A DNA stretch of 14,733 nt from the NCBI GenBank assembly GCA_015657535.1, contig JADHZB010001670.1, positions 1 to 14,733 on the forward strand, given 5' to 3'. Positions within the stretch are counted from its first letter, which is position 1; every line of letters begins with the position of its first letter. The notes beneath the pieces are model-generated. The model did not search any database and was not told where the DNA came from. It saw nothing but the letters and a program-made list of their open reading frames with translations. The translations under genes and the position numbers were made by a program. Of this stretch, positions 1 through 9,319 are shown one piece after another. This DNA comes from Nephromyces sp. MM_2019 (lineage: Eukaryota; Apicomplexa; Aconoidasida; Nephromycida).

Positions 1-512
1 TTTTTGCAAAGAAACGCAGTTTTTGAGATTCGGTGTGTAAAATCAGCACTGTTAGTAGTCTTATATTGAAGATTATATGAAGATAAAATTTTCTGTAATG
101 TCGTGTGTGGGATTTATAGTTTTCGATTGTTTTCTTTTGCTAATTGGTGGTTTTAGTTTCGTGTGCGTGTTTAGGAAGAGTTTCTTGATATACTTGAAGG
201 CTTTGGTTGTGGATGTGTAGGTGTGTGGGTGTGGGTGTGTCTGTGGGTGTGTGGGTGGATGTGTGCGAGTGTCCGTGGTTGTATGTGGGTGTGTGAGAGT
301 GTGCGTTGGTATGTCTGGGTACGAGGTTGTGTGCGTCGGCTTGTGGATGCGCTGGACTGGGTGCGTGAGGTAGCTTGTGTTGGTGTATGTGTGCGAAAAT
401 ATCTCCCGGTCAATTTTCAAAAACTTTTTGATTTAGAGATCTCCTTTTTTATAGTGTGTTGTTGCTTTTCAGTATTCCAACTATACGTGTGTTTGCGTTG
501 CATATGTTTCAG
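1..512 (+). other. Partial intron upstream of the first visible AACS exon
   Basis: This stretch precedes the first recognisable AACS exon and ends in a good acceptor (TGTTTCAG at 505-512), so it is read as the 3' part of an intron. It is rich in TG and TGG on the + strand, mostly between about 207 and 345. I compared its first 60 bases in all three + frames with the segment of AACS expected just before this exon and saw no match. The preceding exon therefore probably lies left of the window. Confidence 0.6.
207..345 (+). repeat. Degenerate TG/TGGG simple repeat
   Basis: The + strand is an irregular run of GTGTG, GTGGG and GTGCG steps with almost no C apart from scattered GTGCG and GTCTG words. 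It keeps reading frames open on both strands and so creates spurious ORFs rich in Val, Trp, Cys or Thr, His, Pro. It lies in an intron of AACS. Confidence 0.75.
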
Positions 513-666
513 CTCTACATACTTTGAAAAGTTCCCCAATGTGTGGTCGCATGGTGATTGGGTGGAAATCAACCCAAAGACTGGTGGAATAATTATCCAT
601 GGCAGATCAGACACAGTTCTCAATCCTTATGGAGTAAGAATTGGAACTGCTGAAATATATCGGCAG
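513..666 (+). CDS. AACS: AACS exon (antepenultimate coding exon... third from last)
   Basis: The exon follows TGTTTCAG and ends CGGCAG before donor GTAGGA at 667. It encodes 51 full codons, from [11 protein letters not shown] through HGDW, the INPKTGG turn, GRSD and GTAEIYRQ. It ends on a codon boundary (phase 0). The open frame continues into the intron to 738, but that continuation is TG-derived Val/Cys-rich sequence with no family resemblance. Confidence 0.92.
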
Positions 667-3449
667 GTAGGATTTTATCTGAGTTTTGTGTGCTGTGTGT
701 GTGTATGTTCTTTATACACTTCGAAGATCTATAAATAGTAGCTAATGAGCGTGAGGAGTTGTTGCTCTGATAACGTGTGTATGTGTGTGTACGTGTGTGT
801 ATATGAATTGGAAGTGGTGTGTGTGGAAACCGCTGAGCGAGGAATTTTATTTCACTGCTGATGTGGGTGTTTGTGTGTATGTATTTGTAGTTGTGTATCA
901 GGCAACCGCTGTACGAGAGATTTTCTATCTCTGCTAATGCTAATGTGTGTGTAAATTATGTGGTAGGTATGCATAAGTGTGTGTATGCATTTTAACACCC
1001 GCATTTAATGAGCATGCCTCCATTACTAGCAGAGGAGTAGCCTTGGTCTCACATTGCTATAAAGTCTGAAAAACACTCTTATCTGGCAGCGCTGGGAAGC
1101 CACTTTGAAGAGCGCACACACGCACTCTGAAGTATACAAGAGTGAAGATGCATCTGTATTCAAAAAGCAGCGCTTCTTTCATTTACTTAGCAATACATTT
1201 ATAGTGTTTATGAAAGGCCTTAAATGAGAGTGTTTCCTGGTTTATAGTTTTTGATGCTACTACTACTCTTCTGTATATCTTTTGGTGCTGACTTATCCCT
1301 AGTGTGTTGGTATTGGCTTAAGCCTAGTGCGTTGGTACTGGTTTAACCCTATTTTGTTGGTGCTGATTCATCACTAGTGTGCGTTTGCATTATGGATAGA
1401 TTCGTCGTTTCCCGCTATGAAACTTTGTTTAGAACGATCTTGATGATACCATAGGCAGCCAGTGTGTGAGAAAAGCCTTGCTTCCAACCTTCTGTCCCCT
1501 TCAGGTTGAGAAAGTATTGGATATTACTGACTCTTTGGTTATCTGTGTTACTATAAAACCGGGAGTTGATGAGATCATCTTATTCGTCACTACAAGGTGA
1601 GAATGATGTGTGTCTTTTTCTTTGTTTCAAGCATCTTGAATTTACAGTGAATTACGATTTTATTGCATGGAAATGCACTTATGCAGTTGAGTATAAGTGA
1701 AAATGATTGGGAGCAAAGTGTGTGTTTCCTTGTGTGTGTGTGTATGCGTATGCGATATTAGCCTACATGTGTTTGCAATTTTTTTTGTGATGAATGGAGA
1801 TTTAATCGCAGAATTTTCATCCTTTTATTTGGTGAATTTTCCTTTCACCAACATCTAAAGCTACTCTCATTAATCAGTGCTCAAGTTTCATCATAAAATC
1901 CAGATTATTCAAAAATACTCATATAAAGTAGTGTTAAAGACGTCTTCAACCCTTTTTTAGAGAAAACTTAGATAAAGCTTTACGGACTGTATTCACTGTA
2001 TAGCGAAATTTTGTAGTTTTCTTTTGGATTTCCACCCTCTAAGGCCTGTTCTAGCAAAGTCTATGCTGCTGATACCGTTAAGTTGTAAGCTTGATGTAGG
2101 CATTAAGGCGAAAAGCTAGGTGAATAGAAATAATGTGAGCTATCCGAGATTACAGTCATAGAAAAAAGTGAAATTTTGCTGTTTTCCGTGTTGTTGATGA
2201 TTCTAGTTGGAATTGCTTATTGCAATGTCACACACAAGAAATAGCTCAAAAAAATATCAAGTTAAACAACAGGATCCTCCCTTTTTAGAACTGCAATCAC
2301 ACACACACGCAAGACATATCGAAGGCATGATGAAATCAAGGTTATTAAATTTAGATTATGATTTGATAGGTGAGGTAGTTTTTACGTGATATTTTTGGTT
2401 TTGAAAGATCTAATGCCTTGCGGGTCTTCAATAAATGTAGATTGAGAGGAATAGAAGAAATTCTGGCTTGGAATGAGATCCCTTCAAGTTATATAGTGTT
2501 GAGGCGGGTATTGTGCTTCGACTGATAACTCTAACTTTTTTAGTGTAAGAGATTTCTTCCTAGTTATCTGGCAAAGATCTTTTTTGTAGCAAAAAAAGAG
2601 ATTTAAGTGGAAGGGGTGCTGACTTTTTCATCACTGCCCGCTGGGGCTGGTGATGGTGTTTTTGCGAGAAGTTGGGCAGAAAAAGACTTTTTTAGGTGGC
2701 TATCTATGAAGCAGATTTCTCGATTTTGGCATTTTTGAAGAGGGAAAATTTGGTGTTTAGGTGGCTCTCTATGAAGCAGACTTCTCAGCTTTTAGCGTTT
2801 TTTTTAACCCTCTTTCGGCAGTGTTTAGCTTGCATGTAATAAAGATTTTTAATAAAAAAACTGGAGGAGCTTAAGCCCATCATTAGTGATAAAATGCTTC
2901 GTACCAGCCATCGCATCATCACGGCTTATGAGGAAGTACCTATGTTAAGGTCCCATTAAGGCCATTAGAGCAGTTTTGGCCTTTTTTTCTGCGAATAACA
3001 TTAGCCACGATAGACTGTTGATTTTGATTGCATGAAACGATCATTTTCCAGATTGTCTGTATTAGTCTCGCAGCTGCTTTTCTATCACGAAATGCGCATG
3101 CAGTATTAGCTGTATTTTCTCTTTTAAAAATTTGCTTTAGGCATTCTCTCCACTAACCTTTATCTGTTTTATCTTTTGCTGTGTGTGAAGAAATAATAAG
3201 GAATTGACTAAAGAAATAATTAAAGACATAAAAGACACCATTAAGCTCAACGCTTCTCCGAGACATGTACCACATCGTATAGTCAAAGTTTTAGGCATTC
3301 CCAGGACAATCACTGGCAAGATAGCTGAGCTTGCCGTGAAAAATATTGTAATGGGTAAACCAGTAAAAAATCAGGGAGCTCTGAAAAATTCAGAGTGTCT
3401 CACGGAATATGAAAAGTATACTCTGAACAAGTTACGATCAAGACTTTGA
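513..3449 (+). CDS. AACS: Acetoacetyl-CoA synthetase, C-terminal 167 residues (5'-partial, three exons)
   Basis: This is the 3' end of a gene for acetoacetate-CoA ligase, an ANL-superfamily enzyme that uses ATP and CoA to make acetoacetyl-CoA, usually in the cytosol. Exons 513-666, 1505-1596 and 3191-3449 join in frame (first base of 513 completes a codon; the second intron is spliced AG|A to give Arg). Visible motifs in order are HGDW (adenylation motif A7, ribose-binding Asp), [15 protein letters not shown] followed by EIYRQ (A8 hinge), ASPRHVP, and [15 protein letters not shown], whose Lys corresponds to the A10 catalytic lysine of the mobile C-terminal domain. The end (MGKPVKN followed by GALKN) is typical of AACS and separates it from acetyl-CoA synthetase. 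Family members are about 650 residues, so roughly three quarters lie upstream. Stop codon is TGA at 3447-3449. Family assignment is firm; substrate specificity is inferred from the family. Confidence 0.93.
828..979 (+). repeat. Imperfect tandem duplication, 76-bp period
   Basis: The word AACCGCTG occurs at 828 and again at 904. Downstream, CTGCTGATG at 855 is matched by CTGCTAATG at 931. Both landmarks give an offset of 76 bp, with similar sequence between them, so a 76-bp segment appears to have been duplicated in place and then diverged. Confidence 0.65.
1282..1381 (+). repeat. Four-copy 25-bp tandem repeat
   Basis: Units start exactly at 1282, 1307, 1332 and 1357, each beginning TTGGT and most ending CTAGTGYG. 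The consensus is roughly TTGGTRCTGRYTTA followed by WCCCTAGTGTG. Copies differ from one another at several positions but keep the 25-bp register without indels. It lies wholly within an AACS intron. Confidence 0.8.
1505..1596 (+). CDS. AACS: AACS exon (penultimate coding exon)
   Basis: This 92-nt exon lies between CCCCTTCAG and donor GTGAGA at 1597. It encodes [13 protein letters not shown] and, after a short variable loop, DEIILFVTT, then the first two bases of an Arg codon. The sequence matches the A8-A10 linking region of AACS in order and length. The phase-2 end fits only the acceptor at 3189-3190. Confidence 0.9.
2629..2655 (+). other. Intronic hairpin
   Basis: CATCAC at 2629-2634 pairs with GTGATG at 2650-2655. 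Two G-U pairs and a short C/G stem (CCC at 2637-2639 with GGG at 2644-2646, C2647 bulged) continue the helix to a four-base loop. No function is evident. Confidence 0.4.
2692..2805 (+). repeat. Imperfect tandem duplication, 65-bp period
   Basis: TTAGGTGGCTATCTATGAAG at 2692 recurs at 2757 with one change (CTCTCTATGAAG). Both copies go on through GCAGAYTTCTC and a TTTTRGC-poly-T tail. The spacer carries AAGAGGGAAAATTTGG. It is inside the last AACS intron. Confidence 0.8.
3191..3449 (+). CDS. AACS: AACS terminal coding exon
   Basis: The exon starts after GTGTGTGAAG, its first base completing AGA (Arg), and runs [56 protein letters not shown], then a charged tail ending LRSRL and TGA. The TGK lysine is the expected A10 catalytic residue. 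The lysine-rich region before ASPRHVP aligns in length with the bacterial family, so no exon is missing between this and the previous one. Confidence 0.93.
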
Positions 3450-6400
3450 AAACTTTTTGTCTGTTTGAAGGCTTTTTGGACGAATATAGCTCCAACAAGC
3501 ACTCATTATGGATTGCTGAAAAAAGCAGCTTCTTTTACTGCATTTCGCTCATCCAGCGCTCACTGTGAATGAACGCAAAAGCCTTTAAAAACAATGAGTG
3601 AGCTTACTAAAACTCTATTTCTTTGCTTTCATTAGCTTAAAAGCTTTGCATTATGGCGAGGGGCTGGTTTGGGGCAGGGAAAGATGTTGAGCTTTGCTCG
3701 TCATGCTCTGGTTTTCATAGTTACCTCTGGAAGGATGTATATTGAAATTAGATACTGTGTGTTGATAGTAGGTATAAAGAAAAAGTGAGCAGTAATGCTA
3801 ATTTTGGTACTAAAAGATCATTTTATAGGCTTCTCCCTCATCTAAAACTTCATGAACTTGACCTTCCTTCAAGAAAAGGGTGATTGGTAGTAGTCATACA
3901 CAGAAGAAAACTGTGAACTGCCTGGTAGGAGTCTCATAATATGGATAAGCTTTGGGTTAATGCGGAATCGGATGCTTACCTTTTCATAGAGGACGTTATA
4001 GTATACTAAATTTGCTCTCCCATTGAACAGTTGATAGTATAAGATGCTCATTTTTTCATCTCAATACCGCTGTTTATGATTGTTCAAGTCAGCACTCTAG
4101 CGAAAACCGCTAAAGTTTCTTTTGCTAATGAAAAGCCACATATTTAGTAACTTGAATCTCTCTCCAACTCTTGGGGGAAGTTTTACAATACGGCGAATCG
4201 CTCTTCACTTAAATGTAGACTTCTGCTAGTGAGTTCGATAAAAAACTGCCTATTGCGTGTTTCTGTGAGCATCTATTTAGCTGTGTTATATGTTTTTACA
4301 GTAACTTAGACCCTTTTTCATTAGATGAATTTTGTATTTTTAAGGTGTGTTTAGCGCATACTTTTTGATTTGCCCTAGTTTCTGGTAATTTCACCAGTTC
4401 TTGGGGACGAATCCATAGACTTTTCCTGCATTGCAGCTTTCCCCGTATTACAGGCAGAGAAATGAATTATGCCTTCTTTTAGGTTTTGGTACTGCATTGT
4501 GGTGGTCTGGTGACAGGTTTGAAGCTAGGCATATCCCCCATCTTTCTACCCAGGTAGCTTTTCCAACCTCTCCGATAGTGCCTGTGATAAATTTTATATT
4601 CATGCTAGCTCCTTAATTGAAACAAGCACACCCAGCTCTAACTTCTAGATTAAGGAGTTGATACCAATGAAAACTAATCTCTCTATAGCTCTAGCGTGAG
4701 CAAGCTCTTTTGCTTAATTAGCAGCAGTGGGTGAAATTCCCAGTATATGATAAAAATGTGTGTTTGAGCTCTAATATCTGGTGCTTTCCACATTCGGCTG
4801 GAATTCCTCTCTTTATCTTGCTGGTTCTTATTGTGCAGTGATTGGAAAAACTTGCTAATGAGAGGTTTGTTACCTTTTTTTTCCTATGGAATGATGCACT
4901 GATGAAAAGCAACGAGAATCACTTTGCAGGTGTAGCAACCGTAAGACTAGTAGCATTAAGGGGTGCTGCAGCTTTTTCTAGACGGAATGCTGCGTGACCA
5001 AGGGAGTCTTTTTACCTTGGTTTTCGAATTAGCTGCTTTGCTGCTAAGTCTAGTAGTTTGACTCTAAAGCATTGAGTATATATTATACCATAGTTATTTC
5101 TACTAATGTATTTGCTTAGCTCTAGCTCTGTAGATTTCGGATATAGGCTATCACTATTTACTTTGGCTTTTCCTATCGTTTGCTTTCACATCAACTAAGC
5201 TAATCCTAGAATTTATCTATGCTGCTCCTTCTGCATCAGGAAGCTCTGTAGACTTGGTATAATACGAAATAAAGGATTCATGCTAAAAGAAATACCTATT
5301 GAATCTCGTCAAGCGATTGGCATTTTCGTTAGACAAAAGGTTAAGAAATCTTGTGAAGTTATTGGCTCTACCCAAGTATGCTTGAGCAATAAGTATTAAG
5401 CCCTTTGGTCAATTAGCTACTAATACTCTACTCACGTATGTACATCATGAGCTATACCTTCAAACTGCTGAACTGAAAACATCAAAGTCCCGGTTTGCAT
5501 TGAAAATGGCTTCTGTTTAGTTACCTCCAAAAAAAATGATATACTACACTACTCGAAAATGCGCTGTATGTGCATTGAAATTTCAATGAATTTACTTATT
5601 TACTAGAAGAGTAAGGATGAAAAGCGAGGTAACTCTAAATATTGGTTTTTATATTTTTTTTTAGCAGTAATTTCAATTCTAATAACTAGTCATTAACCAA
5701 TTTATTAATATATATTTTTATACGAAAAATCAAAGTCAGTTTGCTAGCTCTTCACCGAAAGCTTCGAATTCCCAACGGCTCATAATATATCTACAAATCA
5801 CTACGTTTCTCACTCCAAGCTTGTCCTCCTGTCAAAAAAAAGCCTTTCACCTGTTATTCTGGCAAAACTAGAGGCTAGTGAAAGAGGTACACCAAAAAAC
5901 TTCCATGACATATCGTCCGGGAAGTATTTAAACCCAAGAATTCTTAAACTGAGGATTACAGTATATACCTATGACCTTTGAGTAATCGTAAATTAATCAC
6001 CACCCCTACTCTCAATCAACTTTATATTATCAAGAAAAGCACCCTATTGCTGCACACACAAGCTGTGCTCTTTCTTTCCGGTATATATCGACTGATTGTA
6101 AGTCTGTTCAATGACTATTTTGTTGCTACATTCTGACAACAAATCTTGGAATCTAGACGCCAGGAAGAAGATTCTTTTTGCTGTCAAAGTGCATAAGTAT
6201 GATTTTTATAAATTCCTCTGTATGACGATTAGCTTTTCATAGTACCAATGAACAACGGTGGCACCACTACCTACTAAGCGTATATTGGTTTTCACAAAGA
6301 AAAAATTTCTTGCTTAAGCTAACTTAATAGAGCGCGGAGTAACATACTTCCTACATCTAGAATTGCTCTTCCTCTAGTATATAACTGGATGTTAGTATCA

Positions 6401-6536
6401 TTTGCTATCAGTAATTGTGGAATGCGAATAGCCCAAAATATAGTAACTGTAATGCAACGGAGATTTCCGCCTGAGTCACCGTTTTACGCAGGCGAAGATG
6501 CATTTTATTATAGAAAATAGTGGGTAATCTCAGCTT
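3450..6536. other. Intergenic region, no recognisable gene
   Basis: Between the AACS stop and the small GC-rich ORF I recognise no protein or RNA gene. No AATAAA is seen in the first few hundred bases after the stop, so the AACS cleavage site cannot be placed. The region has far fewer TG/CA runs than the introns, which suggests it is not mainly + strand intron. The tetranucleotide CTAG is frequent (about 17 by eye in 4400-6400). A speculative minus-strand exon pair near 3810-4051 is discussed as a finding. Confidence 0.6.
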
Positions 6537-6710
6537 ATGGGCGAAGGTATGACTCTCTCGCTTGCTTCACTTGGGAAGGCGTTCGCTGCCTTCATGAAAC
6601 CGCAAGTTCGAGACACGACCGACTACAAAGTAGCAACTCGTGTAGGGTGGTTGAAGCAACACGCAGGCGTCTCAGAACTAACACGCCAACACACTGATAT
6701 TGTGGCCTAA
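6537..6710 (+). CDS. Hypothetical 57-residue ORF in a GC/CpG-rich patch
   Basis: An ATG at 6537 opens 57 codons ending in TAA at 6708-6710. A TAA lies in frame just upstream (6525-6527), and TCTCAG at 6528-6533 could be a splice acceptor, so it could also be an exon. The product begins MGEGMTLSLASLGKAFAAF, then a basic stretch including YKVATRVGWLKQH. I do not recognise it. The patch stands out from its AT-rich surroundings by its GC content and many CpG steps. It contains a perfect 6-bp hairpin (GAAGGC at 6575-6580 with GCCTTC at 6588-6593). It abuts the 25-bp minisatellite. It could equally be a remnant of a mobile element or a chance frame. Confidence 0.25.
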   Translation: MGEGMTLSLASLGKAFAAFMKPQVRDTTDYKVATRVGWLKQHAGVSELTRQHTDIVA

Positions 6711-6711
6711 C

Positions 6712-6837
6712 ACTAACGCACACACTGCACCCCAGGACCAACACACACACTGCACCCCAGGACCAACACACACACTGCACCCCAGGACCAACACACAAAC
6801 TGCGCCCCAGGACCAACACACACTGTGCCGCAAAACC
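6712..6837. repeat. 25-bp CA-rich minisatellite, about five copies
   Basis: The word CTGCACCCCAGG recurs at 6725, 6750 and 6775, then as CTGCGCCCCAGG at 6800 and a decayed copy at 6823. The spacing is 25, 25, 25 and 23 bp. Each unit is an ACACAC run plus CTGCACCCCAGGACCA. Because 25 is not a multiple of three, the array opens several overlapping frames on the minus strand; these are artefacts of the repeat. Confidence 0.9.
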
Positions 6838-7654
6838 GACACAAAAAAAGTGAGACAGCTTTCTGCTGCCCCGATTTCACCCTTGGAAGACACATGAACA
6901 AGTGTGCCCTAATAACTTACATTCTTCAGCACCTGCCCATACTAACAAATAGCACTAAAATTTCAAACCCCTAAACATATATACTCAAACAACTCAAAAC
7001 TCAGTCATTTGGGGTTTGTGTGCTAAGCCACTACATTTTTCTTCTTGCTTCTCGCTGGGTTATTAACGTGAAGGGATCCATGATAATCTTTGAATACTTA
7101 ACTCCACTCTTTGACAAAGAAGAAAGTTCGTTACTACAAATATTTTGATGAGCTCTACAGATTTAATTCTCGATTCTACTCTAAACGCAGCTATTAGTTT
7201 TCAGCAGCTATAAGCTTCAGGCGGGTCTTCCCGTTGAGCAGGAGTATTTCTTCTATTTGCAATGCTTCTTGGAGCCTACTGCAGGTGGTTTCAATTTCAA
7301 AGTGTTATGCGATGCTAGCTGATTTTTGAAGACCAGGAGGAAAAAGTGAGAGGACTGAACTGAGACAAAATTAGGAGCTTTTTACTCTTTAAATTCCTTT
7401 AATCAATTCATCATACCTATAATGAATTGAGACTAGTTTTGAAATATTTCTTGCACTTTACAAAAGTGTTTGAATAAAGCTTCCTTTTTTATTTTTAGAT
7501 GCTGATAATGCTGCATACATTAAATTAAACTATTTTCATTTGAACCTGGTTTGCTTTATTAGCTATTTCATACAACAATTTTTATATTTTATTAATTTAA
7601 TCCTCTTTATTTCTATTAAAATCCCTTGAGAAAAATCTGCTATGGGTATGCGTT

Positions 7655-7822
7655 GATTGAGAGGAGAAAATGATGAGAAAACGTCACAAACTGAGATAAA
7701 TTGAGGCATTTTTTGGTGCCATTTTCCAAATGTTATATATCGATGAAGAGGAGTAAGTGATGAGAAGAAGCCACAACCTGAGATGTCTAACTTCATGCCA
7801 TTTTGATGTTATTTTCCAATAG
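7655..7822 (+). repeat. Imperfect tandem duplication, 87-90-bp period
   Basis: Copy 1 starts GATTGAGAGGAG at 7655 and ends ATTTTCCAAATG at 7732. Copy 2 starts GATGAAGAGGAG at 7742 and ends ATTTTCCAATAG at 7822. Shared internal words include TGATGAGAA, CACAA and CTGAGAT. A more diverged relative may lie near 7328-7385 (GGAGGAAAAAGTGAGA, then GAACTGAGA). Confidence 0.7.
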
Positions 7823-8659
7823 TAATTCTGTAAGAGAACATACTGGTTTCACTCCATCCCTGTTAATACACATAGTCGATGCTAACTGCTGCACTCTGAA
7901 TAAGTGAAGAATTTTGTTTTTTAAAGTTAACGATTTTCATTGCATTATACATCATTCGACAGCGATGACTGCACTGAAAAGAAATTACTAGATGCTGCAA
8001 AAAGAGCAATTTTGTAGATAAGATGAACTTAATGCAAGTTATAGATTGTTTCATTGAAGCATTTAGTGATAGGAAAATCAGAATTTCAACGCATTGAATT
8101 GGCAAATTGATTACATTTTTCATTCAAAGGATTTAATAATGCGTGTTTCATCTTCATACGGAGTAATAAGTTATATAAAAGTTTAAAGGAAATTTTTTTC
8201 TGGAGAATTCATAATAGAAGCGCTGATTCTTAGCTTTTTTTCATCTGAAAATAGAGCAAAAATTGATGAATATTGAGTGTCGGAAAAACGGGAAAAAAGT
8301 GCGTATCCATGTGTCTAATGGGGAAGTTTACAAGAACCTGGGGACATTCATGCGAGAAAATCTTCAGTTGTGATTATTTTGGTGATTATTAGTGTTAAAC
8401 TGGTTTTATTCCGTAAATTTTGTGAGAAGTGTCGCAGCGTGAGATGGCAGCTATGCATTGCAATGCATGATTTTCCGCCTTGATGATGCATTAAAAAATG
8501 CTGTTCTGCGATAGTTGAAGATCAAATTTGATCATTTGCCGGAAATTAGTGTTTACTTTTTCTGTATCATGAAGATTTTGGCGTCTCTCATGGTGTATTG
8601 ATTGGAAAGTCAAAGAAATTGAGTGGTTTGGTAGAGGCTTTGTTGAGAGTTTGAGGATT

Positions 8660-8740
8660 TTGATGAAAAATTTAGCTTTTTCTTGAAATTCTTCAGTTTT
8701 ATTGTGAAAAATTCAGTTTTTTCGTGAAACCTTGAGTGAC
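8660..8740 (+). repeat. Degenerate roughly 21-bp tandem repeat
   Basis: About four degenerate units of the form TGAAAAATTYAG-YTTTTTCT occur in a row. The clearest pair is GATGAAAAATTTAGCTTTTTC and GTGAAAAATTCAGTTTTTTC. It is in the intergenic region about 1.1 kb before TOP2. Confidence 0.5.
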
Positions 8741-9319
8741 TGAAGCAACAAGCTGGTGAATTATGCGCTCTAGCTTAGCAAATCGGGTATGATAAGACTC
8801 CTGGTTAAATGGGAATCATTTTTTGTACGCTTCTGATGTTACTTCACTAGATTTATCTCGTCACAAGAAATCCTCTGAAAAAGGTTACACAGGCCCTTGC
8901 TTTTTTTTTTCTGCAAATATGCATCTTGAAGAAGCTGAAAAAAAAAGATTCGAGTCAGCATCATCGTAGGAAAGAATACATGGAAAAAGAGTTGAATTTT
9001 GTTTTAAGAGCGAATTCAACTAGTCTTTCTGCTAGTCTGTTAAGCCTCTCCTGCAAAGTTTCAAGTTTGCCTTTTTGTATGCCTTCAACTCTCCCTCTGT
9101 TCACACATGCACACACACTTGGTGAAATATGCCAGAATATGGGCAATTTTCTCAAGATTTGCATCCTTTCCGCTTTTTAAAACCTTTTGGCTTGATATTC
9201 TGCCATTTTTGCATTAAAATTAGTGAGAAATTTACTCTTCTTCTAGAAGGAGAATCAGGGATAATCAAGAGCAAAAATATCTATTCTCGGGCAGTATCAG
9301 CCAAAAAATTCTATTAAGA

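Larger units (their letters stand above)
667..1504 (+). other. AACS intron, 838 nt, phase 0
   Basis: Donor GTAGGA and acceptor CCCCTTCAG bound this intron. It contains scattered TG runs (about 775-812, 867-895, 943-955), an imperfect 76-bp tandem duplication and a four-copy 25-bp repeat, both listed separately. I see no coding sequence in it, and the protein alignment across the junction (IYRQ to VEKV) has no gap. Confidence 0.85.
1597..3190 (+). other. AACS intron, 1594 nt, phase 2
   Basis: The donor is GTGAGA. The acceptor is GTGTGTGAAG, an AAG rather than the commoner CAG or TAG. A second AG ten bases downstream (3199-3200) would shift the frame, so the upstream one is chosen. Contents include TG runs near 1705-1745, a short CA run near 2298-2310, a hairpin at 2629-2655 and a 65-bp duplication at 2692-2805. 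The longest + frame (2207-2389) resembles nothing I know. Confidence 0.85.
6838..9319. other. Intergenic region, no recognisable gene
   Basis: This AT-rich stretch holds no protein I recognise. It contains an 87-90-bp tandem duplication (7655-7822) and a short T-rich tandem repeat (about 8660-8740). The open frames at 8926-9180 (+) and 8961-9164 (-) overlap each other and have no family resemblance. Confidence 0.6.

Noticed and set aside
1..60. Possible earlier AACS exon at the left edge
   Set aside because: No + frame matches the part of AACS expected just before STYFEKF.
73..420. Thr/His/Pro-rich minus-strand frames
   Set aside because: They are the complement of the TG-rich tract, open because of low complexity.
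223..738. 171-residue + frame covering the first AACS exon
   Set aside because: Only 513-666 has family resemblance. The rest is TG-repeat translation and intron read-through.
2958..2989. AAGGCCA/TGGCCTT inverted repeat followed by T residues, like a bacterial terminator
   Set aside because: It lies inside a eukaryotic intron with a 12-nt loop and a 7-bp stem; no terminator role is expected.
3199..3200. Alternative acceptor AG for the last AACS exon
   Set aside because: Joining here leads to an immediate in-frame TGA; the AG at 3189-3190 keeps the frame.
4400..6400. CTAG enrichment
   Set aside because: About 17 copies by eye against roughly 7 expected, but hand-counted and without clear meaning.
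6540..6660. tRNA-like segment with GTTCGAGAC
   Set aside because: The flanks of the supposed T loop do not pair and no acceptor stem is visible.
6592..6901. Val/Cys/Trp-rich minus-strand and His-rich + frames
   Set aside because: Products of the 25-bp minisatellite, whose period is not a multiple of three.
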